64,000 bases of DNA from Xylanivirga thermophila (GCF_004138105.1 NZ_RXHQ01000014.1:1-64000), one strand, 5' to 3'. Shown: positions 9,000 through 17,391, counted from the stretch's first letter. The notes: generated from the letters alone by a model not told the origin. Made by a program: numbers and translations.

Positions 9000-9523
9000 A
9001 TTATTAAGGTGCTTTTTAATGTCTTGGTTTGTAAAACTTAAAGATGTTGGTTTAAAAATGGAGAATTGTGGGAGAATGCTGTTTTTGAAGCCGAAGAAGA
9101 TGGGATAATGGTTATTGACTGTCCTACAAATGAGCATACTGATTTTGTGTTTTCATCATATTATGATATATCTGATCCAAATAATGTATCTAAGTGTAAC
9201 CCTGGGTACCCAGCAAGGTATGATATGGACTTTACACATGAAAGTGCAAAAAATATGATTTATGCACCAGCATCTTTTCGAACATTAGCCCAAGGACTTG
9301 TTGAAGGTGATTATTGCTATCGTTATGATGGAGTTGGAGGCCAAAGTTGGGCTGTTCCATATGTGGTGTACTGGCACTTGGTTGGCAGGTAAATCCTGAA
9401 TTAGACGCAGACACTATGAAGAATCTCCTTTCTGAAACTAGCTGGATTAACGATAAAGGGCTTCATTTTATTAATCCGCCAGAATTCATAAAAGCTGTCC
9501 GTTCAGGTGGAATACAATAGCTA
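9000..9523 (+). pseudogene. S8 (subtilisin-like) peptidase remnant, frameshifted
   Basis: The frame containing WENAVFEAEEDGIMVIDC ends in GVGGQSWAVPYVV, the block around the catalytic serine of S8 peptidases (G-x-S-x-A-x-P). The continuation ALGWQVNPELDADTMKNLL up to the stop at about 9520 is in another frame, so a frameshift sits near 9370. The Asp and His parts of the catalytic triad are missing upstream, which makes this a 3' fragment. Confidence 0.75.
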
Positions 9524-9628
9524 CTTTTAAGACAATTCAATGCAATATGAGCAGAAAAGTTTAAAAACTATTTGCAAAGTAGAGAACTATAAAGATATAA
9601 TAAAGATTTGAATACATTGAAATAATCA

Positions 9629-9826
9629 ATCCACAGCAAAACGTATATATTCGATGATACTATAAGTGTGATAGGATCTTTTAATTTTGATGCAAGAAGT
9701 AGCTATATAAACAGTGAGTCTATGGTAGTCATTTCAAGTCGGGAATTTACAGAACAGTTAAAGGAAAATGTTCAAGTAGATTTAAATAAGAGTTTAATTA
9801 TAGATAAAGATTATTCTTATATATAA
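9629..9826 (+). pseudogene. phospholipase D/cardiolipin synthase-like C-terminal remnant
   Basis: An open frame of 65 codons without a start reads IHSKTYIFDDTISVIGSF followed by NFDARSS and NSESMVV. This is the second HKD motif (H-x-K-x4-D-x6-G-S-x-N) of the phospholipase D superfamily and the sequence that normally follows it. All of the N-terminal part is gone. It is another decayed gene in the accretion zone. Confidence 0.75.
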
Positions 9827-10102
9827 TGATAAAGTTCAGGAAGGTAAAGTCTCCGTATATAAAAAGATAATCATCGGTTTTTTATCTAAGATTACCTTGT
9901 TTTTAGAATACCTTCTGTAAAGTAGTGATTATATTATTTGTTTTCCTTTCTTTTAGATTAGATAGGAGAGGAGAAAGAAAATATAAAAGGGATACAATGA
10001 TTTCTAATCAGTAAGTATAGATATTTCAAACATGAAAGTTGTAAAAGATAAGAAATAGGGAAAATAGTATATACATCTAAAATTTAATAATTAAAACAAA
10101 GA

Positions 10103-10147
10103 AGCGATCTTTAGGTAAACAATGAACCTAGAAAACTCGCTTTTTTT
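10103..10147 (+). terminator. intrinsic terminator
   Basis: AGCGA/TCGCT and TAGGT/ACCTA stems are followed by a T run. It lies in the 500-bp gap between the phospholipase remnant and the MarR gene; nothing else recognisable is in that gap. Confidence 0.6.
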
Positions 10148-10277
10148 ATGCCAAAAATAAAAGTTAAGAAAAATCTTTATGTTAAGTTTTATGTAAAATA
10201 CAAAGTTACAAAGTTTTGTAGATAATGATAGACATGGGATTAGTGAAATTTGCATTGAAAAAGGGAAATAAATATGT

Positions 10278-10305
10278 TAATATAGTTCAATGATGAACTA
10301 TATTA
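10278..10305. promoter_or_regulatory. MarR operator, perfect 12-bp inverted repeat
   Basis: TAATATAGTTCA (10278-10289), four bases, then TGAACTATATTA (10294-10305). The palindrome lies 19 bp before the MarR start and overlaps the AT-rich promoter, as expected for an autoregulated MarR-family repressor of a drug exporter. Confidence 0.8.
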
Positions 10306-10324
10306 GAGAGTGAGGTGGGTTTAA

Positions 10325-10780
10325 ATGAAAAATGAAATAGTTAATAATAAAAATAGTCTTTTTTTAATATTTAATTGGAAGCTAAAAAAGATGTATGAAA
10401 AAATGTTTTATCAGCTAACAGAGGAATTACAATTGACCCAAAATGAAATCGATGTACTTCTATTTTTGAATAATAATAGTCCACTTGATACTGCAAGGGA
10501 TATAGCGAGATATCGTGCCATGTCAAAGTCTATGATATCAAAATCTGTAGATTCTTTATATAGAAAAGGTTTTTTATCATATGAGACAGATGAAACAGAT
10601 AAAAGATGTATTCATCTAAAAATTAAACCAGTGGCTATTCCAATTGTAGAAAAATTACATGAGGCTCAAAAAGAGTTTTTTTATATTCTTACTTATAATA
10701 TTACTAAAGAAGAATATAAAGCAATGGAAACAGTATTAAATAAGATGTATGCAAACATCATTGATCAATTTGACGAATGA
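10325..10780 (+). CDS. MarR-family transcriptional regulator
   Basis: The 151-residue protein has the winged-helix layout of MarR proteins: LTQNEIDVLLFL, then the recognition region (ARDIARYRAMSKSMISKSVDSL), then the wing with DETDKRCIHL, matching the usual D-x-R-D/K-x-R wing. It precedes a MATE exporter by 16 bp and so probably represses that exporter until a ligand binds. The perfect palindrome upstream is its likely site. Confidence 0.92.
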   Translation: MKNEIVNNKNSLFLIFNWKLKKMYEKMFYQLTEELQLTQNEIDVLLFLNNNSPLDTARDIARYRAMSKSMISKSVDSLYRKGFLSYETDETDKRCIHLKIKPVAIPIVEKLHEAQKEFFYILTYNITKEEYKAMETVLNKMYANIIDQFDE

Positions 10781-10796
10781 AAAGGGGATAGAAGAA

Positions 10797-12161
10797 ATGG
10801 AAAATAAACAACAAATGGAATTAGGGACTAAAAGTATAAGTAAATTACTTTTTAGTATGGCTATTCCTGCAATTACAGCACAGGTTATCAATCTTCTGTA
10901 CAATATGATAGATAGAATGTATATTGGACATATTCCAGAAGTCGGGGCTACTGCCCTAACTGCAGTAGGTGTGACCATGCCAATCATTATGGTTATATCA
11001 GCATTTGCCGCTTTAGTTAGTATGGGTGGTGCGCCACGTTCTTCTATTATGATGGGAAAAGGAGATAAGGATACTGCCGAAAAAATACTTGGAAACTGTA
11101 CCACTGCATTAGTATTGATTTCAGTCACATTAACAGCTGTAGGTTTGATATTTGGGGAGAAAATGTTAATGACATTTGGGGCTAGTGAAAATACTATAAA
11201 ATATGCATTGGATTATTTAAATATCTATGCTTTTGGAACACTATTTGTGCAACTTGCTTTAGGTCTCAATGCATTTATTACTGCACAGGGATTTGCTAAA
11301 ATGAGTATGCTTACAGTATTAGTTGGTGCAGTATTAAACATTATATTAGACCCTATTTTTATCTTTGGATTTAATATGGGAGTAAAAGGTGCAGCTTTAG
11401 CAACAGTAATATCACAAGGAGTTTCTGCATTATTGGTTATGAAATTTCTTACAGGAAATAAAACCTTATTAAAAATCAAGAAAGAATATTTAAAGATAGA
11501 CTTTAAGGTATTATTACCTTGTATTGCCCTTGGACTATCACCATTTATTATGCAATCAACAGAAAGCATTTTAGCCATATCATTTAATACATCTTTACTT
11601 AAATATGGTGGAGATTTAGCAGTAGGGGCTATGACTATCCTATCAAGTGTTATGCAGTTTTCTATGCTACCATTAGTTGGACTTACCCAAGGAGCTACAC
11701 CAATTATTAGTTTTAACTATGGAGCAGGTAATGGTAAGAGGGTTAAGGAAGCATTTTTGTTACTACTTAAGATATCTTTGATTTATTCAATAGGATTGTG
11801 GGCAATCACAATGTTATCACCACAAATATTTGCTAAAATGTTTACGAAGGATGCTGAATTGATTAATATTTCTATTAAAGCAATGAGAATTTATATGGCT
11901 GCTTCTTTGCTATTTGGAATTCAAATTAGTTGCCAACAGACTTTTATTGCCTTGGGAAATGCAAAGACATCTGTATTTTTAGCTATTTTGCGTAAAATAA
12001 TCCTTTTAATTCCTCTAATATATATATTACCTTTATTCTTACAAAATAAGGTCAATGCAGTATTTTTAGCAGAGCCAATAGCTGATATTATTGCTGTTAC
12101 AGTAACCAGTATACTATTTACTATTCAGTTTAAAAGCGTATTAAGGGAACTGGATTACTAA
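10797..12161 (+). CDS. MATE-family multidrug efflux transporter
   Basis: The 454-residue integral membrane protein has about 12 hydrophobic segments and MATE hallmarks: ISKLLFSMAIPAITAQVINLLYN at the start (in part), MGGAPRSSIMMGKGD, and GLTQGATPIISFNYGAGNGKR after the seventh helix. It resembles MepA-type Na+ or H+ coupled drug exporters of Firmicutes. I chose ATG 10797 because AAAAGGGGA precedes it at 10780-10788; upstream ATGs fall inside the MarR gene. It is co-transcribed with marR. Confidence 0.92.
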   Translation: MENKQQMELGTKSISKLLFSMAIPAITAQVINLLYNMIDRMYIGHIPEVGATALTAVGVTMPIIMVISAFAALVSMGGAPRSSIMMGKGDKDTAEKILGNCTTALVLISVTLTAVGLIFGEKMLMTFGASENTIKYALDYLNIYAFGTLFVQLALGLNAFITAQGFAKMSMLTVLVGAVLNIILDPIFIFGFNMGVKGAALATVISQGVSALLVMKFLTGNKTLLKIKKEYLKIDFKVLLPCIALGLSPFIMQSTESILAISFNTSLLKYGGDLAVGAMTILSSVMQFSMLPLVGLTQGATPIISFNYGAGNGKRVKEAFLLLLKISLIYSIGLWAITMLSPQIFAKMFTKDAELINISIKAMRIYMAASLLFGIQISCQQTFIALGNAKTSVFLAILRKIILLIPLIYILPLFLQNKVNAVFLAEPIADIIAVTVTSILFTIQFKSVLRELDY

Positions 12162-12187
12162 AAACTTTAAATCAAGGAGTGATGACA

Positions 12188-12510
12188 ATGTTTTATCCTT
12201 TTAGTTATTTTAGATTTGATCCAACCATGATTATTTTAATTCCGGCAGTATTTTAACGATTTATGCTCAAAGTAAGGTACAATCAAACTTTAACAAATAC
12301 TTGAGAGTACCAACAAATAGAGGATATACAGGAGTTCAAGTTGCAAGAAGATTATTAGATCAACATGGTTTGCAAAATATACCAATTGAACTTTCAAGAG
12401 GTAAGTTAAGTGATCATTATGATCCAACAAAAGGAATATTAAGACTATCTCAAGAAGTGAATTATAAAGAAAAGAGTAGACAGAACTTAGCAAATAAATG
12501 GTTTGCATAA
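12188..12510 (+). pseudogene. YugP-like neutral zinc metallopeptidase remnant
   Basis: ATG 12188 with GGAG upstream starts an N-terminal membrane segment (FDPTMIILIPAV), then an early stop and frameshift; the frame resumes at about 12255 as SKVQSNFNKYLRVPTNRG and GVQVARRLLDQHG, characteristic of the YugP (Zn_peptidase_2) family. Translation ends right after RLSQEV, before the HExxH zinc site. The gene is frameshifted and truncated. Confidence 0.7.
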
Positions 12511-12561
12511 ACAGGAATCCAGAAGTATCTACTTCCACCAAGGGGCTAATATCAACCTATG

Positions 12562-12725
12562 ACATCATTATTATCCTCTCAAGGCACGTTAAGAGGATAA
12601 TAACGATGACGTATTATGGTTCAGAGGACAAAATGTAGGATTTTACTACAATATGTTGTCGTCGAAGGACAAAAATAGGCAAAAATATAGATGACATTGG
12701 ATAATTTGAGTGATGACAGAAGAAA
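12562..12725. repeat. MITE-like palindromic repeat, copy B
   Basis: The second, shorter copy of the element seen at 8671-8890. TTATTATCCTCT (12568-12579) pairs with AGAGGATAATAA (12592-12603) as a perfect 12-bp stem around the loop CAAGGCACGTTA. The 3' half (AAAATATAGATGACATTGG, ATAATTTGAGTGATG) is nearly identical to copy A. It lies against the truncated metallopeptidase gene, so it may have taken part in the truncation. Confidence 0.7.
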
Positions 12726-12851
12726 ATTAAATAATCAGAAGGGGTAGTTATGATTTTATATGATGGTATATCCAGTGGAATAGTGAAATATGTTTATTCT
12801 TTATTGAGCTATTTAATTTTGCAGGTAGTGCAATAAATTTTTGTGAAATGT

Positions 12852-12880
12852 TGTAACGAAATACGATTATGATAGTCTTA
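12852..12880 (+). promoter_or_regulatory. possible ECF-sigma promoter
   Basis: TGTAAC (12852-12857) followed about 17 bases later by GTCTTA resembles the AAC / CGT-type elements used by ECF sigma factors. It sits about 20 bp before the ECF gene start and would allow autoregulation. The match is only moderate. Confidence 0.4.
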
Positions 12881-12901
12881 TATATGAAGGGCGGTGAGAA
12901 T

Positions 12902-13378
12902 GTGACGGAATTTGAAGAAATATACTCTGAATACTTCAAGGATGTATATAGATATGTATTATGTCTTTCTAAAAATGAAAGTATTGCAGAGGATATAACA
13001 CAAGAAACTTTTTTTAAAGCATTAAAAAACATTGATAGCTTTAAAGGAAATTGTAAGATGAGTGTTTGGCTCTGCCAAATTGCTAAAAACTCATATTTTT
13101 CATATTTAAAGAAAGAACAAAACAACTTTGAAAGAGTTGAAGATATAGCCGATGTTTTTGACAGTGATTTTAAACAAATATTAGTTGACGATGAAAGTGT
13201 ATTTGAAATTCATAAAGTACTCCATAATTTAGAAGAACCGTATAAAGAAGTATTTACATTGCGTTTTTTTGGAGAACTATCATTTTTAAAAATAGCCGAA
13301 TTGTTTGGGAAAACAGAAAGCTGGGCAAGAGTCACATATCATCGTGCAAGAATAAAGTTAAAGGAGAGGTTAATATGA
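12902..13378 (+). CDS. ECF-type RNA polymerase sigma factor
   Basis: The 158-residue protein shows sigma region 2 (FEEIYSEYFKDVYRYVL, AEDITQETFFKALKN) and region 4 (LRFFGELSFLKIAELFGKTESWARVTYHRARIKLKE), without regions 1 and 3. I chose GTG 12902, which follows GGGCGGTGAG; ATG 12884 is in frame but has no good ribosome site. It overlaps the next gene, a zinc-finger anti-sigma factor, by 4 bp, the standard partner arrangement. Confidence 0.92.
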   Translation: MTEFEEIYSEYFKDVYRYVLCLSKNESIAEDITQETFFKALKNIDSFKGNCKMSVWLCQIAKNSYFSYLKKEQNNFERVEDIADVFDSDFKQILVDDESVFEIHKVLHNLEEPYKEVFTLRFFGELSFLKIAELFGKTESWARVTYHRARIKLKERLI

Positions 13379-13812
13379 GACTATCATGTGAAGTTATTAG
13401 AGATCTGTTACCATTGTATTATGATAAGGTCTGTAGTAAAGAAAGTTCTTCGTTGATAGAAGAGCACTTAGCCGAATGTCCACAATGCGTAGATGAATTG
13501 CAAAAACTTAAAATGGATTTCGAGAATCCAACTATTTCAGATGGGAAGATGAGATTAATGGAAAATATTTCAGCAAAATGGAAAAAGGATAAGAGGGTTT
13601 CATTTACAAAAGGTTCCATGTTGGTTTCGGCTTTAGCAGCTGTGATTTGCTTCATTGCCTATAATGTTATAGGTGCAAAAGTTTTGCCAGACGGAACATT
13701 GGTTGAGCCATTCGCGCTAATACCAATCGGATATATATTTATTTTAGTGTTTATCATTTCACTAATATGTAACTTTGTACTTTTAAAGAAGTACAAAATT
13801 AAGATTAAGTAA
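13375..13812 (+). CDS. membrane anti-sigma factor with zinc-finger domain
   Basis: The 145-residue protein begins MRLSCEVIRDLLPLYYD and has HLAECPQC at about residues 30-37, the zf-HC2/ZAS motif that binds an ECF sigma factor. Two hydrophobic segments at about residues 80-95 and 112-135 anchor it in the membrane. The start overlaps the sigma gene (ATGA). It probably holds the sigma factor inactive until an envelope signal appears. Confidence 0.88.
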   Translation: MRLSCEVIRDLLPLYYDKVCSKESSSLIEEHLAECPQCVDELQKLKMDFENPTISDGKMRLMENISAKWKKDKRVSFTKGSMLVSALAAVICFIAYNVIGAKVLPDGTLVEPFALIPIGYIFILVFIISLICNFVLLKKYKIKIK

Positions 13813-13861
13813 AATGGGCATAAAGTGCTCTGTTTTATATAAAACAAAATATAGAAACTTA

Positions 13862-13908
13862 GAAGACGAAGTCTTCGGTCAACTTATGATCGATAGGCTT
13901 CGCCTTTT
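13862..13908 (+). terminator. hairpin/U-tract leader, copy 1
   Basis: GACGAAGTCTTCGGTCA ... TAGGCTTCGCC followed by T6. Near-identical words recur at 14112-14164 (AAGTCTTCGGTCA, TAGGCTTCGCCTTTTTT). It may end the anti-sigma transcript and also marks the start of the ICE-like leader sequences. Confidence 0.65.
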
Positions 13909-14109
13909 TTATTTCATCATGTACTTTAATAAAAAAGATATTAATTTATGGGATATATCGCCAAGATACACCGCAGTCATATTTCTTCTTACTGCTAATG
14001 AAAGGCTTTGGAACTCCCAGAACATACAGTAAGTCTAATGGATTTGATTTTAATAAGACTAATCTTAAAGAAATTTGTAGTTGTTTTATAAGAAATTAAA
14101 TACAGAAAT
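13909..14109 (+). other. gap with a possible gene fragment
   Basis: Between two copies of the same hairpin there is an open stretch reading KKDINLWDISPRYTAVIFLL and then TANERLWNSQ before a stop at about 14033. It looks protein-like but has no start or RBS and I cannot place the family. The rest of the gap shows nothing. Confidence 0.3.
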
Positions 14110-14111
14110 CT

Positions 14112-14185
14112 AAAGAGGCAAAGTCTTCGGTCAGCTTTATGACTGATAGGCTTCGCCTTTTTTTTATACCAAAACACAGAAAGGA
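14112..14185 (+). promoter_or_regulatory. hairpin/U-tract leader of the first ICE gene
   Basis: AGGCAAAGTCTTCGGTCAG pairs imperfectly with CTGATAGGCTTCGCCT and runs into eight T; then comes TATACCAAAACACAGAAAGGA, with the ribosome site for the gene at 14196. The same plan (hairpin, T run, ACC, A-rich, CAGAAAGGA) precedes genes at 33476 and 41126. Confidence 0.7.
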
Positions 14186-14195
14186 AGAATACAAT

Positions 14196-14714
14196 ATGAA
14201 AAATGAAATGCAAACCCTACGGTTATTCAGTCCCCTCTTTCCCCATATCTACAGAAAGAATGAATGGGGCGATATTGAGGATTACCGGGAAGATTTAACC
14301 GCCAGTGAGGTTTTGGAATACGAGGATGAAATTCTCGCCCTCATTCAGAAAGAGAGGCTCCCCAGCGAGGGTGACCGTGGCCTCGCTGTTTACCTTGATG
14401 ATGATCTTAGCCGAAAGGTATATAGCATCAATCCCTCAGTGGAGGAATGGAATGGCGAGCTGTGGGGAGTTACCGAGGTGCAAGCCCACGGGGAGCTTTC
14501 TCCCTCTGAGCTTGCAGAGCTTACCGACTGGCTGTCCGGGCAATTTTCAGACGGCTGGGGCGAGGGGCTGGAGCAAAGGGAAATCGAAGTATATGACGGT
14601 GAGCTGTATGTCAGCTTTTGGGATAGCAGCAACCGCTTCTTTATCAAGCCGGAGGACGAGCTGAAAGGCAATCAATCCTTCGGTTTTGAAATGACGATGG
14701 GAGGAATGAGCTAA
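14196..14714 (+). CDS. conserved ICE left-end protein of unknown function
   Basis: I do not recognise a named domain in this 172-residue protein. It is acidic, soluble and rich in Glu and Trp (LRLFSPLFPHIYRKNEWG near the start, GQFSDGWGEGLEQREIEVYDGELYV later), with a C-terminal Met/Gly tail (TMGGMS). The QMGGM, QMGM or MRM type of ending recurs in other ICE proteins here. ATG 14196 has AAGGAAG upstream. A broken paralogue of its first 30 codons lies at 6485. It is the first gene of the left-end operon and overlaps the next start by 1 bp. Confidence 0.85.
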   Translation: MKNEMQTLRLFSPLFPHIYRKNEWGDIEDYREDLTASEVLEYEDEILALIQKERLPSEGDRGLAVYLDDDLSRKVYSINPSVEEWNGELWGVTEVQAHGELSPSELAELTDWLSGQFSDGWGEGLEQREIEVYDGELYVSFWDSSNRFFIKPEDELKGNQSFGFEMTMGGMS

Positions 14715-15304
14715 TGCCAAATCATGTAACCAATATTTTAAGAGTATCCGGCGATCCAGATAAGGTTAGCGCCATGTTTTATGCCATCAAGAACGAAGAA
14801 ATCGGTCTTGGCAGCATTGACTTCAACAAGGTTATTCCTATGCCTAATCATATCTTTCAGGGGAATCTCGGTATGGCTGAGCGTGTAAAGTACGGCAAAG
14901 ACAACTGGTATGATTGGTCTATTGCTAATTGGGGAACCAAGTGGAACAGCTATGGCTATGATACCGAGTATACCTCAAAAGAATTTGATGGCGAGCATAT
15001 CGAATTCCAAACCGCATGGAGCTATCCTGACCCAATCATTGCAGCCTTGGCTAAGCGGTACCCTAATCTCAGCTTTGAGGTGAAATGGGCAGATGAGGAC
15101 TTCGGCTACAATGTCGGACGCAAAGAATTTGAAAACGGCGAGGAAATATTCAGCCATACCCCTCCCGGCGGTTCCAAGGAAGCACTGGAACTGGCCGCAG
15201 AGGTTCACGGATGGGATCTGGCTGAGGAAGGTTATCTTTATAACGAAAAAACCGGCGAATATGAATACCATAATCCAAATGAGTCGATGTCACTGAAAAT
15301 GTAA
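14714..15304 (+). CDS. YubB/Api92-like ferredoxin-fold protein
   Basis: The 196-residue protein starts MPNHVTNILRVSGDPDKV and contains IDFNKVIPMP, NWGTKWNSYGYD and FQTAWSYPDPII, the hallmarks of the Api92/YubB ferredoxin-like family found on plasmids and phages. The molecular role is unknown; members cluster with genes that enter a recipient early, which hints at protection of incoming DNA. It belongs to the left-end ICE operon. Its 3' end overlaps a hairpin (15281-15329) with a T-rich tail. Confidence 0.85.
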   Translation: MPNHVTNILRVSGDPDKVSAMFYAIKNEEIGLGSIDFNKVIPMPNHIFQGNLGMAERVKYGKDNWYDWSIANWGTKWNSYGYDTEYTSKEFDGEHIEFQTAWSYPDPIIAALAKRYPNLSFEVKWADEDFGYNVGRKEFENGEEIFSHTPPGGSKEALELAAEVHGWDLAEEGYLYNEKTGEYEYHNPNESMSLKM

Positions 15305-15329
15305 GTGATGATCGGCTCTTTTCTTTTTC
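15281..15329 (+). terminator. hairpin overlapping the end of the YubB-like gene
   Basis: GAGTCGAT (15281-15288) pairs with ATCGGCTC, with an inner CACT/AGTG stem, followed by TTTTCTTTTT. It starts inside the coding region and ends 20 bp before the methylase gene, so it could attenuate downstream expression. Confidence 0.5.
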
Positions 15330-15347
15330 CGAGGGAGGTGATGGAAT

Positions 15348-16292
15348 ATCAATAGCTTTATCAGCTGGGTGGGCGGTAAAAAAGCCCTCCGCAATATTAT
15401 TTATCGGCTCTTCCCCAAGGATTTCGGCAGATACATTGAAGTCTTTGGCGGCGGGGGCTGGGTTCTGTTCGGCAGGCCTCCTGACTGTAAGGGTATGGAA
15501 GTCTACAACGACTTCAATGGCAACCTGACCAACCTATTCTACTGCGTAAAGAACAGGCCGCTGGCGTTCCTCAAGCAGCTGGGCTTCCTGCCCCTTAACT
15601 CACGATATGAATTCAATGTACTGCGCCAGTTCTTTGAAAAGGATGAATTCGATACCGAATATCTGCAGGAAGAACTGGAGCTGGCGCAGCATAACCTCCC
15701 GCCGCCTGCATTTGAGGAACTTAAGGCCATCCTGCTGGAGCAGGCCGAGCCAAGCGATGTGTGGCGGGCGGCTGCATTTTTCAAGCTCATCCGCTACAGC
15801 TACGGCAGCGGCTGCACCTCATACGGCTGCCAGCCCTTTGATATCAGAAAGGTATTCGCCGTTATATGGGAGGCATCAAGGCGACTTGCAAACACGGTGG
15901 TGGAAAATAAGGACTTTGAGGCGTTGATCCGGCAGTATGACCGTGATGATGCCTTTTTTTATTGTGATCCGCCCTATTACATGACCGAGGGACATTATGC
16001 GGTGGAGTTTCTCAAAACCGACCACCAGCGGCTCCGGGATACGCTGGCAGGTTGCAAAGGAAAATGGATGGTTTCCTACAACGACTGCGAATTCATCCGG
16101 GAACTGTATCAGGATTACACCATCACTCCGGTCACCCGCCTGAACAATCTGGCGCAGCGGTATGACGGAGGCTGCGAGTACCCGGAAGTTATCATTACCA
16201 ACTACGACCCCAAGGAACGGGAAAATGATATGTTCCAGATGAATTTGTTTGACCTTTGTTTTGGAGGTGAGGGTGAAAATGACAGCGATTGA
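15348..16292 (+). CDS. D12-class DNA adenine N6-methyltransferase (Dam-like)
   Basis: The protein has FISWVGGKKALR at the N-terminus, the SAM-binding FGGGGWVLF and the catalytic YCDPPYY near residue 207, in the D12 order of motifs, with KWMVSYNDC after it. It methylates adenine and probably protects the element from restriction in a new host. Oddly, the family start (INSFISWVGGKK) falls on an ATC codon at 15348, well placed behind GGAGGTGAT (15334-15342), with a stop just before it. The first standard start is GTG 15369, which would cut into the family N-terminus. Either ATC initiates weakly or an ATG was mutated. Confidence 0.88.
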   Translation: MNSFISWVGGKKALRNIIYRLFPKDFGRYIEVFGGGGWVLFGRPPDCKGMEVYNDFNGNLTNLFYCVKNRPLAFLKQLGFLPLNSRYEFNVLRQFFEKDEFDTEYLQEELELAQHNLPPPAFEELKAILLEQAEPSDVWRAAAFFKLIRYSYGSGCTSYGCQPFDIRKVFAVIWEASRRLANTVVENKDFEALIRQYDRDDAFFYCDPPYYMTEGHYAVEFLKTDHQRLRDTLAGCKGKWMVSYNDCEFIRELYQDYTITPVTRLNNLAQRYDGGCEYPEVIITNYDPKERENDMFQMNLFDLCFGGEGENDSD

Positions 16293-16668
16293 GAAAATGA
16301 GATGGGCAAAAGCCATGCTGGAGGAAGAAAGCGGCGGTATCTATCAGTTTGTGGTAGGCAATGTGAATGACGACCTGTATTTGCGATGCGGGGATCGTGC
16401 CAACGCAGGGCTGCATCTGACCGTGCAGCAAAACAGAAAAACCGGCAACTATGACTGTATTTTCAAGGGATACATCCGCACGAGCAGCGGCTATCACAAC
16501 GCCAAAGGCATACAGAAGCTGGCTGACGAGTACAAGCAGGCCGCATATTTTCTCCGAGAAATGGAGATCGCCAATATCTCCCTGACCGAGGATGAGCTTC
16601 GCACCTTTGTGGCTGAGCTGAAATCGGTAGATGAACAACAAATCAACGCCCCGCAGATGGGGATGTAA
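16279..16668 (+). CDS. conserved ICE protein of unknown function
   Basis: The 129-residue soluble protein (MTAIEKMRWAKAMLEEES...) is not a family I can name. It has a beta-rich middle (FVVGNVNDDLYLRCGD, NYDCIFKGYIRTSSGY) and a helical C-terminus ending in PQMGM. ATG 16279 follows GGAGGTGAGGGTG, and the gene overlaps the methylase by 14 bp, so translation is coupled. It lies in the left-end accessory operon. Confidence 0.8.
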   Translation: MTAIEKMRWAKAMLEEESGGIYQFVVGNVNDDLYLRCGDRANAGLHLTVQQNRKTGNYDCIFKGYIRTSSGYHNAKGIQKLADEYKQAAYFLREMEIANISLTEDELRTFVAELKSVDEQQINAPQMGM

Positions 16669-16682
16669 AGGAGGCTTACACT

Positions 16683-17114
16683 ATGAAAATCATTGAAACC
16701 AAGGGCAGGATTGCCGATAACGGCAGCATCGTCCTGCCGCCCGGTGTTTTGGAAACCATGTGCGTCACTGCTGGTGATACCGTGCATCTGGCGTACCTGT
16801 CCCATCACCCGGTAAAGGAGATCAACAGCTACGGGGAGTTTTTTCTCACCAAGGACGGTATCGACCATGTAACCGAACCGGTGGAAGCGCCGGAATCGGC
16901 AGAGCTATCGGTGCCTCATGTGCTTTTGGAGGCGGCAGGGATTCCGCTGGATGACGATCTGGACATCCGCTGTGAGGACGGCGCTATCATCATCGGCAGT
17001 GCCGATCCCGTAAAGCAGCTGCCGCCCCAGCTCATGGAACTGTTTGACAGCCTCGGCGTGAACCATGACACCATCTGCTGTGTGCTGGAGGGAGGTGGGG
17101 AGGATGAAGAATAA
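16683..17114 (+). CDS. AbrB-like protein with two swapped-hairpin domains
   Basis: This 143-residue protein has an N-terminal SpoVT/AbrB-type segment (ETKGRIADNGSIVLPPGVLE, residues about 4-23) and a second similar segment (VPHVLLEAAGIPLDDDLDIR). It is probably a DNA-binding regulator or a structural scaffold in the left-end operon; the target is unknown. It overlaps the next AbrB gene by 11 bp, and the two may form hetero-oligomers. Confidence 0.7.
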   Translation: MKIIETKGRIADNGSIVLPPGVLETMCVTAGDTVHLAYLSHHPVKEINSYGEFFLTKDGIDHVTEPVEAPESAELSVPHVLLEAAGIPLDDDLDIRCEDGAIIIGSADPVKQLPPQLMELFDSLGVNHDTICCVLEGGGEDEE

Positions 17115-17388
17115 ACCTATCTACAAGCTGATGGACGGCAAAGGCCGTGTGCTGATTCCCAAGGAGCTGCGCACCGCCAGCGGCATGGATTACGGCGATA
17201 TCGTGCGCCTTAATATATCCAACGGCATGGTCAGTGTACAAAAGGTGGATATCATCGAAATCGGCGATCAGTCTCCGGAGGCGGTGGAGGCCTATGTCCG
17301 TGCGGCATTTAAGACCATGCCGGACGATACAAGACTCTCCCTCATTTCCGACCTGACTGCCCTGCTGCAGCAGAAAAAGGAGGGCTAA
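17104..17388 (+). CDS. AbrB/SpoVT-family DNA-binding protein
   Basis: The 94-residue protein carries a classic N-terminal swapped-hairpin AbrB motif (MDGKGRVLIPKELRTASGM, GDIVRL) and a helical C-terminus. AbrB proteins bind DNA as dimers or tetramers and act as transition-state or maintenance regulators; here it probably controls element genes. ATG 17104 lies behind GGTGGGGAGG and overlaps the preceding AbrB-like gene. Confidence 0.88.
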   Translation: MKNKPIYKLMDGKGRVLIPKELRTASGMDYGDIVRLNISNGMVSVQKVDIIEIGDQSPEAVEAYVRAAFKTMPDDTRLSLISDLTALLQQKKEG

Positions 17389-17391
17389 CGG

